The notes under the pieces are model-generated. The model saw nothing but the letters and a program-made list of their open reading frames with translations, searched no databases and was not told the DNA's origin. Made by a program: the position numbers and the translations under genes. Positions 1-4,553 of a stretch of DNA of 5,944 bases are shown here, one piece after another. The first letter of the stretch is position 1; each line of letters opens with the position of its first letter. Source of the DNA: Actinomycetota bacterium (lineage in GTDB: Bacteria > Actinomycetota > Acidimicrobiia > Acidimicrobiales > Acidimicrobiaceae); NCBI GenBank assembly GCA_027318945.1, contig DAHVOF010000117.1, positions 1 to 5,944 on the forward strand, written 5' to 3'.

Positions 1-407
1 AGTTGTTTATTTTGGGTGGTGGATGGACCGTTGTCGGGCCACAGCCGACCCCTATGGCAATTGCGCTGAAGCTCGACGTGGGTTGGAACGAGCTCGAAGA
101 CCCACACCATTGGGAGCTTTTCCTGGAAGATGCGGATGGCAAGGAGGTCATGTTCGATACTCCGGAAGGGCCGCGGCCAGTTGAAGTTAGAGGCGATTTT
201 CAGGTAGGTCGTCCCCAAGGTGCTATCGAGGGCGCTCCTGTGTCGGTAAATCTTGCCGTCAACATCGGCCCACTTCCATTCAACCCTGGCCAGCGCTATA
301 ACTGGAAGCTTGTTGTAGACGGCCAGTCGAGGGAAGACTGGGCGCTCTCATTCTCTACGCGATCGTTGGATGACGCTGGCCTTGGCCAGATCCCAGGAGT
401 TCAGTAA
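1..407 (+). CDS. DUF6941-like protein of unknown function, 5'-truncated by the window edge
   Basis: The reading frame is open from the first full codon at 3 to the TAA at 405-407 and runs off the left edge. The TTG at 3 is therefore probably an internal leucine, not a start. The visible 134 residues begin with a FILGGGWT stretch, followed by a proline-rich turn, a hydrophobic strand, and a PHHWELFLEDADG segment; the rest alternates short beta-like strands and polar turns. This pattern matches my memory of small actinobacterial DUF6941 proteins, where an LGGGWT-type motif lies about 20 residues from the start, so only a short N-terminus should be missing. There is no signal peptide or TM segment in the visible part. 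The domain has no assigned function that I know of. The stop lies two bases before the ATG of the MaoC-like gene, so the two are very likely cotranscribed. The family call is from memory and moderately sure; the coding call is firm. Confidence 0.72.
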   Translation, partial: LFILGGGWTVVGPQPTPMAIALKLDVGWNELEDPHHWELFLEDADGKEVMFDTPEGPRPVEVRGDFQVGRPQGAIEGAPVSVNLAVNIGPLPFNPGQRYNWKLVVDGQSREDWALSFSTRSLDDAGLGQIPGVQ

Positions 408-409
408 TT

Positions 410-922
410 ATGACAACCTATGAGCGGCCTTTCGGGGCGTACTTGGAAGACTTCAAGCCGGGTGACATTTATCGTCACTGGCCAGGAAAAACTATCACCG
501 AAGCTGATGACCATCTCTTCTGCATGATCACTATGAATCACCATCCATTGCACACCAACGTCTACTTTGCTGAAAATGAGACGGTTCAGAAGAGGAACGT
601 TGTGGTAGGGAACCTGGTCTATTCCCTTGTGCTGGGAATGAGTGTTCCGGATATCAGTGGAGCTGCCATCGCCAACTTGGAGGTCGAGTCCCTGAAGCAT
701 CTTCACCCGACGTTTCATGGTGACACCATCTACGCGGAGACCAGAATTCTCGAGGTGGCGGAATCGAAATCGAAGCCCGATCGCGGAATCGTCTCTGTTG
801 AGACCAAGGGATTCAATCAGAATGGACTTGAGGTGTGCTACTTCAAGCGCAAGGTCATGGTATGGAAAAAGGATTTCGCTCCGCAGCGAAAGCGTCCATA
901 CTCCGACGCCAACTGGGTTTAA
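410..922 (+). CDS. MaoC family (hotdog-fold) dehydratase/hydratase-like protein
   Basis: The 170-residue product fits a single-hotdog MaoC-like acyl-CoA hydratase, probably of the subgroup containing mesaconyl-CoA hydratase-like proteins and mycobacterial Rv2499c. Such enzymes add water to or remove it from an enoyl-CoA in the cytoplasm. The hydratase-2 motif region is at residues 39-54, with TMNHHPLHTNVYFA. The catalytic His is H48, but the position that is Asp in PhaJ-type hydratases is N43. Similar MN-x-HPLH sequences occur in this subgroup as I recall it, so this is likely a subfamily trait and not a lesion. A GMSVPD segment (76-81) and HPTFHGDTIYAET (99-111) are further family landmarks. 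The ATG at 410 has AGGAG at 395-399 ten bases upstream, inside the end of the preceding gene, which suggests coupled translation. The substrate cannot be read from sequence. Role in C4/C5-dicarboxyl-CoA metabolism is inference. Confidence 0.88.
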   Translation: MTTYERPFGAYLEDFKPGDIYRHWPGKTITEADDHLFCMITMNHHPLHTNVYFAENETVQKRNVVVGNLVYSLVLGMSVPDISGAAIANLEVESLKHLHPTFHGDTIYAETRILEVAESKSKPDRGIVSVETKGFNQNGLEVCYFKRKVMVWKKDFAPQRKRPYSDANWV

Positions 923-1011
923 GAAACCTGGAAACATGATTTTGGCGGAGCGCGAGATGTTGTCGGGTGTTCCACCAAAGAAACAGATGTAGGCGCTTTG
1001 TTTTTCGCATC

Positions 1012-1027
1012 GCAACACACATGTTGC
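1012..1027. repeat. Short perfect inverted repeat in the maoC-MBL intergenic gap
   Basis: GCAACA and TGTTGC flank a 4-base CACA spacer. The repeat lies 90 bp after the maoC stop and 128 bp before the hydrolase start, within the window's largest non-coding gap (923-1154). No T-run follows on either strand, so it is not a standard intrinsic terminator. An operator half-site pair or chance are both possible. Confidence 0.3.
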
Positions 1028-1120
1028 CCGCAGCTCTTCGCGTGATACATATTCTTGAGCAATGAATACTCGCATTCCGAGCACGGCTCGTGACGTACCT
1101 GCGAATCGAGGAATTTTGGG

Positions 1121-1149
1121 TTTTTCGAAAATGTGGCTATGGTGATAGT
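1121..1149 (+). promoter_or_regulatory. Weak candidate promoter for a leaderless MBL hydrolase mRNA
   Basis: GATAGT at 1144-1149 could serve as a -10 box, with TTTTTC at 1121-1126 as a poor -35 at 17-bp spacing. Transcription would then start at or near the ATG at 1155, giving a leaderless message. This fits the absence of any purine-rich Shine-Dalgarno sequence in the 20 bases before 1155. Leaderless messages are common in actinobacteria. The boxes themselves match the consensus poorly, so this is only a suggestion. Confidence 0.22.
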
Positions 1150-1154
1150 TACCC

Positions 1155-2006
1155 ATGGCGCGTCTTGAGTTTTTTGGAGTCAGAGGTTCACACCCGACTC
1201 CAATGGTTGATAATTTGAAGTTTGGCGGGAATACGTCCTGCGTTGTGCTTTACTCCGATGCGGATGCGGATGGAAAGTTTCCTGTAATTTTGGATCTTGG
1301 GACGGGTCTTGTGAAGTTTGCGGCGAGCCAGCCGCAAGACGGCTCCTTCCGGGGGACGGCTTTGCTCACCCACCTGCATTTCGACCATATTCAGGGGCTC
1401 CCGTTTTTCTCCCCGATTGACCGGAAAGGCGCCCGACTTCTTATATATGGCCCAAGCGAGGACGGAATGCCGTTAGAGGCATGCCTGAATACGTTAATTG
1501 GATCGCCGTATTTTCCGGTGGTGCTGGCTGACCTCAGTGGCGATATCAGTATCGGGGAGATCGGTGGTTCGGGTACAACGCTCGATCAGCCCGGCAGCCC
1601 GAAGGTGGTTCCCGCACTCGTGGATCATACGAATTCAACGTATGGTTTCAGGATTGAGATTGATGAAAAGATTATTGTGTACGTTCCTGACCATCAGGCG
1701 CCACTGGTTGGCGAGGCAGTAAAGGACTCCGTGCGAGACCTATGCGCTGGGGCGGACATTCTCATTCACGATGCTCAGTACACGTTAGACGAATTCAAGG
1801 CAAAGTCTCATTGGGGACATTCGACCTACGAGTATGCCCTGGCGGTCGCCCGTAGCGCTAATGTGAAGTCGCTGGCCTTCTTCCATCACGATCCGGTCAG
1901 ATCTGATTCGGACCTGGCGGAGATCGAGCGGAGATATCAGCGTGATTTTGGCGATGCTAGTTTCAGTGTTTTTGCAGCTCGCGAGGGATTGCGTGTAAAG
2001 ATCTGA
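1155..2006 (+). CDS. MBL-fold metallo-hydrolase of the PhnP/RNase Z type (Lactamase_B_2-like)
   Basis: The 283-residue cytoplasmic protein carries a complete dinuclear metal site of the RNase Z/phosphodiesterase branch of the metallo-beta-lactamase fold. In order: RGSHPTP (10-16) and FGGNTSC (23-29) at the N-terminus, LDLGTG (46-51), the HxHxDH motif H73, H75, D77, H78, then H158, bridging D179 in YVPDHQ, and H245 in FFHHDP. WGHST (220-224) matches the TGHST helper motif of RNase Z, with H222 as the likely assisting residue. No long glycine/proline-rich tRNA-binding exosite is evident, so tRNA 3' processing is unlikely; a cyclic phosphodiester or similar phosphodiester is the more probable substrate, which is inference. 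A DADADG segment (35-40) is encoded by tandem GATGCG units. ATG 1155 fits the usual family N-terminus despite having no visible ribosome binding site. The flavin reductase gene begins 41 bp downstream and may be cotranscribed. Confidence 0.9.
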   Translation: MARLEFFGVRGSHPTPMVDNLKFGGNTSCVVLYSDADADGKFPVILDLGTGLVKFAASQPQDGSFRGTALLTHLHFDHIQGLPFFSPIDRKGARLLIYGPSEDGMPLEACLNTLIGSPYFPVVLADLSGDISIGEIGGSGTTLDQPGSPKVVPALVDHTNSTYGFRIEIDEKIIVYVPDHQAPLVGEAVKDSVRDLCAGADILIHDAQYTLDEFKAKSHWGHSTYEYALAVARSANVKSLAFFHHDPVRSDSDLAEIERRYQRDFGDASFSVFAAREGLRVKI

Positions 2007-2032
2007 GTTGAAACAGTGCCTGAAAGCATGTT

Positions 2033-2047
2033 GGGGGGGGTGGCCAA
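2033..2047 (+). promoter_or_regulatory. Ribosome binding site made of an eight-G run before the flavin reductase
   Basis: G residues fill 2033-2040 and are followed by TGGCCAA before the GTG start at 2048. The G-run is the only purine-rich sequence at Shine-Dalgarno distance (about 7 bases), so it probably supplies the ribosome binding site and supports the GTG start. An ATG at 2028 begins a seven-codon ORF through the tract, whose TGA (2049-2051) overlaps the GTG. Tract length would alter both spacing and that ORF. Confidence 0.55.
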
Positions 2048-2548
2048 GTGAGCCGAGAATTCAGCATAGAAGACTACAAGATGGCAGTCGGTTCCTTCGT
2101 GACTGGCATCACTGTTGTTACAGCCTCCGGAGAGGAAGGTCCAGTCGGTTTTACATGCCAGAGCTTCACTTCGCTCTCGCTGGATCCACCAACCATTCTC
2201 ATATCGGTGGCTCAGACTTCCAGGACCCTTTCAACGATCTCATCTGAGAAGAAGTTTTGCGTGAACATACTTAGTACCGGCTCGGTGCGAATAGCTCACG
2301 ATTTTGCATTCATGGACCCGGCTGTCCGTTTCACCATCCACTCGTGGAATCGAAGCGGAACGGGTAATCCGGTGCTGGAAGCGGCGTTGGTGTGGCTCGA
2401 CTGCGAATTAGTGCGTTCAATCGAAGTTGAGGATCATTTGGTTGCTGTGGGCAGAGTGGTCAGTCTGGGAGCATCGGAGGAAGGCCGTGACCCCTTGACG
2501 TATTACAGGGGGGATTTCGGCGCCTTCGCGCAATTGAATGATGAGTGA
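2048..2548 (+). CDS. Flavin reductase family protein (FMN-binding split barrel)
   Basis: The 166-residue length and motif order match the stand-alone NAD(P)H:flavin oxidoreductases that supply reduced FMN or FAD to two-component monooxygenases (HpaC/HsaB-like group). Visible landmarks are FVTGITVVTA near the N-terminus (17-26), GFTCQSFTSLSLDPP (34-48) that forms the flavin-binding strand-loop, FCVNIL in the middle, DH (129-130) followed by AVGRV, and YYRGDFG (152-158) near the C-terminus. These are the usual conserved blocks, so the enzyme looks intact. There is no signal peptide, so it should act in the cytoplasm. GTG 2048 is the natural start because residues 5-20 align with the family N-terminus and a G-run ribosome site precedes it. 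No flavin-dependent monooxygenase lies in this window, so the partner is unknown. The upstream MBL gene ends 41 bp away. The MBL protein has no flavodoxin domain, so the pair is not a split flavodiiron protein. Confidence 0.9.
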   Translation: MSREFSIEDYKMAVGSFVTGITVVTASGEEGPVGFTCQSFTSLSLDPPTILISVAQTSRTLSTISSEKKFCVNILSTGSVRIAHDFAFMDPAVRFTIHSWNRSGTGNPVLEAALVWLDCELVRSIEVEDHLVAVGRVVSLGASEEGRDPLTYYRGDFGAFAQLNDE

Positions 2549-2642
2549 GATTGGAGCCGTTGCCCTCTCATTTGCAAGCTTGGATATTGCGTATCAGCTG
2601 TCCATGGCGGATTTGCGCATTTCGGCGGTCGGACCACAGTAA
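2541..2642 (+). CDS. Possible 33-residue small ORF overlapping the end of the flavin reductase
   Basis: An ATG at 2541 (or the adjacent ATG at 2538) opens a frame that overlaps the flavin reductase stop by eight bases and ends with TAA at 2640-2642. The peptide begins MSEIGAVALSFASLDIAY and has an alternating hydrophobic/polar pattern without a clear TM helix. The overlap would permit translation by reinitiation. Against it, there is no Shine-Dalgarno sequence at proper distance, the product resembles no family I know, and an ORF this short can arise by chance. It occupies most of the 139-bp space before the epimerase gene. It might also be a remnant of a decayed gene. Confidence 0.17.
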   Translation: MSEIGAVALSFASLDIAYQLSMADLRISAVGPQ

Positions 2643-2674
2643 GATCTCTGCCGATGTTGTAAAAGCAGAAAGTT

Positions 2675-2681
2675 GACGAGG
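2675..2681 (+). promoter_or_regulatory. Ribosome binding site that fixes the epimerase start at 2688
   Basis: GACGAGG lies six bases before the ATG at 2688. A longer in-frame start, the TTG at 2673, would sit on top of this site and has no good site of its own. This supports the 183-residue form beginning MAKVYESDR. Confidence 0.6.
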
Positions 2682-2687
2682 TTTACC

Positions 2688-3239
2688 ATGGCTAAGGTTT
2701 ACGAGTCGGACCGGATAGCAGACGTTATTCTTGTTGAGCCACAATTCTTCGGGGATGATCGGGGCAGATTTCTTGAAACTTACCGGCGCTCATGGTTTCC
2801 GTTGGGACGCGAAATGGTCCAGTCCTCGAGATCCGACAAGAGCGCAGGAACCCTTGTTGGGCTTCATTATCACTTTCACCAGGCCGACTACTGGTACGTG
2901 GTTAGTGGCAGGGCCCAGGTTGTTCTGCACGATTTGCGGCTCGGGTCAAAAACTCAAGGAACGACTCTGGAGATAGAGGCAGGTGCGGAAAACGAGATTG
3001 GAATTTTCATACCGCCAGGTGTAGCTCACGGCTTTGCTGCCGTCACCGATATGACCCTTACCTACCTCGTGGATAACTATTACAATCCTTCAGATGAACT
3101 CGGGGTGGCGTGGAACGATCCCGAGATCGGTGCCGACTGGAAAGTGACTTCTCCGGTCTACTCCGATAGAGACGCTAAGAACCCGCTTAAAAAGGACATT
3201 GAACCGTATTTGCTGCCGCGTGCAGTAATGCGTTCCTGA
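2688..3239 (+). CDS. RmlC-like dTDP-4-dehydrorhamnose 3,5-epimerase family protein (cupin), divergent
   Basis: The 183-residue protein has the length and layout of RmlC cupins, which epimerise C3 and C5 of dTDP-4-keto-6-deoxyglucose on the way to dTDP-rhamnose and related deoxysugars. The visible order is FFGDDRGRFLETY (20-32), the GLHYH core (58-62) with H60 as the expected catalytic base, IPPGVAHGF (108-116), DNYYNP (129-134) with the likely active-site Tyr, WNDPEIGADW (142-151), and SDRDAKNP (159-166), which probably carries the Asp partner of the His. Two usual positions differ: the Arg of LRGLHY is V57, and the Q-x-KLV segment is QADYWYV (65-71), without the Lys. The enzyme therefore belongs to a divergent branch, and its nucleotide-sugar substrate could differ. 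No rmlA, rmlB or rmlD neighbours are present, so I give no symbol. The ATG at 2688 is chosen because of the GACGAGG site just upstream. Confidence 0.85.
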   Translation: MAKVYESDRIADVILVEPQFFGDDRGRFLETYRRSWFPLGREMVQSSRSDKSAGTLVGLHYHFHQADYWYVVSGRAQVVLHDLRLGSKTQGTTLEIEAGAENEIGIFIPPGVAHGFAAVTDMTLTYLVDNYYNPSDELGVAWNDPEIGADWKVTSPVYSDRDAKNPLKKDIEPYLLPRAVMRS

Positions 3240-3249
3240 TTAGATAGCA

Positions 3250-3277
3250 TTTAACCAGAGGGTGTTTACCTTATAGT
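3250..3277 (+). promoter_or_regulatory. Candidate promoter for the RodZ-like membrane protein
   Basis: TATAGT at 3272-3277 resembles a -10 box (five of six to TATAAT), with TTTAAC at 3250-3255 as a weak -35 at 16-bp spacing. It lies in an AT-rich patch of the 136-bp gap between the epimerase stop and the TTG at 3376, giving a leader of roughly 90 bases. No terminator hairpin is seen after the epimerase, so readthrough from upstream is also possible. Confidence 0.28.
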
Positions 3278-3363
3278 TTTTTATCTTCGCAGGTTCTTAC
3301 ATTATGTCAAATATCGTGGAAGACAGGGCCTATTTGTTCAACTTGCTCTAGCGACGGCAAGTC

Positions 3364-3369
3364 CGGAGG
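3364..3369 (+). promoter_or_regulatory. Ribosome binding site supporting the TTG start at 3376
   Basis: CGGAGG, a strong Shine-Dalgarno match, stands six bases before TTG 3376. This supports the unusual start codon and the N-terminal TM segment that begins directly after it. Confidence 0.65.
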
Positions 3370-3375
3370 TTATAG

Positions 3376-4452
3376 TTGGCTTTATTAGCTTTGACACTGG
3401 CAGCATTAGTGATCTTCGGCCTCATTGGGGCTGCACTATCTTCGCGATCCCGGTCCGAAAAGAGATCCGTCGCAAGCTTTCACCAGCACATGGGCCAGCT
3501 TTCGGGCGTCGTTAAAGCCGAAGTGCGAGGGAACGAGGTTTCGCAAGAAGAAGGGGATGAGTTATTTTCTTCAGTGCCTTCCCACGTCAGGGTAATAGGG
3601 AAGACGGGTCGACAAGGAACCGGCTCGGCGGCAAGACGGCGTCCCCATAGGGCCGGCTCATCAAGTTCGCTAGGGTCGCGCAGAGGTCGTACAGCGTCGC
3701 AATCGGCTGCTTCCCAGGCTGAACATAAGGATGCTCTTCACTCAGGAACTGAAAGCGCCCGCGGATTATCTAATTTGGAATCCGAAGGATCGAATGCAGG
3801 GCGCAAGATGGGTTCCTCCGGAAGGCGCTCGAGGGTGAGTTCAAGCGCGAGGTTGGACAATCACCACGTGAGGAGAGCCGTGCTTCGTTTCGATGACTCA
3901 CCGGTGGAGCCAAACGAGGTGGATGATGGCCCTGGCTTGGCTAGCGGCGAAAGAAGGGTCAACGCCAAAGTGCTCGCAGCGGCTTCGGTTGCGGCCTTGG
4001 CCGGCCTAGGAGCGATCGTCTATACCCTGAGCAGCACTCATGGGACGGTTGCCCAAAGCAAAGCTTCGGTCTCCAGCTCGAGAAAGACGACCACCTCGGT
4101 GCAGCCGCCCCCGAATACGACTTTGGTGCCAAAGAGTCCAGCCGGTCCACTAACGCCCACGTCGACAAGTAGCTCCGGCGCAATATATTTTGTCAACTCT
4201 TCGTCACTAACAGTGGATATTTCCGCATCTGCGCCTTCGTGGGTGGAGGAATGCATTACTCCCAACTCAAAGGTGCTTTGGCAAGGCATCATACCTTCTG
4301 GGGGGAGCAAGAGCTTTACACTTGACAGCTCGATGTGGATCCGCACCGGGAATGTCGGTGTGCTGACCATCACCGCAAATGGCCAGCCCGTTACTTTCAA
4401 TGCTAATCCGGGCGTATATGACTTTACCTTTAGGCAGGGCGTAAAGGCCTGA
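3376..4452 (+). CDS. Two-TM membrane protein with a RodZ C-terminal-like (DUF4115) domain
   Basis: The 358-residue protein starts at a TTG backed by CGGAGG. Residues 2-21 form a hydrophobic helix ended by SSRSRSEKR. A motif like RSVASFHQHMGQL (30-42), which I associate with other actinobacterial membrane proteins, follows. Residues about 80-170 are low-complexity, rich in Ser, Arg and Gly (85-107 and 142-171 strongly basic), probably disordered and cytoplasmic by the positive-inside rule. An acidic patch (172-190) precedes a second TM helix at 199-218. Residues 219-267 are a Ser/Thr/Pro-rich linker, and 268-354 resemble the extracytoplasmic beta domain of RodZ: SWVEE, LWQGIIPSGGSKSF, a GNVGVLTITANGQPV segment and a final hydrophobic strand. 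RodZ links MreB to the cell-wall machinery, but its N-terminal HTH is absent here, so an MreB link cannot be claimed. The gene converges on the oligopeptidase gene. The domain call rests on motif memory; the topology is inferred. Confidence 0.72.
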   Translation: MALLALTLAALVIFGLIGAALSSRSRSEKRSVASFHQHMGQLSGVVKAEVRGNEVSQEEGDELFSSVPSHVRVIGKTGRQGTGSAARRRPHRAGSSSSLGSRRGRTASQSAASQAEHKDALHSGTESARGLSNLESEGSNAGRKMGSSGRRSRVSSSARLDNHHVRRAVLRFDDSPVEPNEVDDGPGLASGERRVNAKVLAAASVAALAGLGAIVYTLSSTHGTVAQSKASVSSSRKTTTSVQPPPNTTLVPKSPAGPLTPTSTSSSGAIYFVNSSSLTVDISASAPSWVEECITPNSKVLWQGIIPSGGSKSFTLDSSMWIRTGNVGVLTITANGQPVTFNANPGVYDFTFRQGVKA

Positions 4453-4458
4453 CGTTTT

Positions 4459-4476
4459 GCACAGATTAGTGCTTTT
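4459..4476 (+). terminator. Weak candidate intrinsic terminator after the RodZ-like gene
   Basis: GCAC-AGATTA-GTGC is followed directly by TTTT, six bases after the stop codon. The stem has only four pairs and the T-run is short, so termination would be inefficient. Its placement between convergent genes is what makes it plausible. Confidence 0.25.
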
Positions 4477-4499
4477 CGGGACGCAGTTCGAAAGGGCTT

Positions 4500-4527
4500 C
4501 GCTGCAGCGCCAGGGTGTGTCGACACA
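4500..4527. repeat. Two perfect palindromes in the convergent intergenic gap
   Basis: CGCTGCAGCG (4500-4509) and TGTGTCGACACA (4516-4527) are both perfect reverse-complement palindromes, six bases apart, between the convergent stops at 4452 and 4554. With no spacer at their centres they form only short hairpins. They could be a protein-binding site, a weak bidirectional transcription barrier, or chance. No T-run follows on either strand. Confidence 0.35.
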
Positions 4528-4553
4528 AGTTCACCGGTTGGATCAGCGCATTT

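Noticed and set aside
913..931. Hairpin around the maoC stop codon as a terminator
   Set aside because: The stem GGTTT/AAACC is AT-rich, extended only by wobble pairs, and no T-run follows.
936..992. 18-residue ORF just after the MaoC stop
   Set aside because: No ribosome site and no recognisable product; it is the tail of an alternative frame of maoC.
401..1156. 251-codon leftward ORF opposite the MaoC gene and the gap
   Set aside because: It is antisense to a clear MaoC-family gene for most of its length, its product resembles no family, and its sequence composition is that of a mirrored coding frame.
1155..2006. RNase Z (tRNA 3' endonuclease)
   Set aside because: Metal ligands fit the superfamily, but there is no evident tRNA-binding exosite arm and the N-terminal RGSHPTP and FGGNTSC blocks fit the PhnP-like branch better.
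1155..2548. MBL hydrolase plus flavin reductase as a split flavodiiron system
   Set aside because: The hydrolase has the PhnP/RNase Z type motifs (WGHST helper, no flavodoxin domain) and not the flavodiiron signature; adjacency alone is weak.
4038..4526. 162-codon leftward ORF opposite the RodZ-like gene
   Set aside because: It lies antisense to a gene with a strong ribosome site, TM helices and a recognisable domain; no motif supports it.
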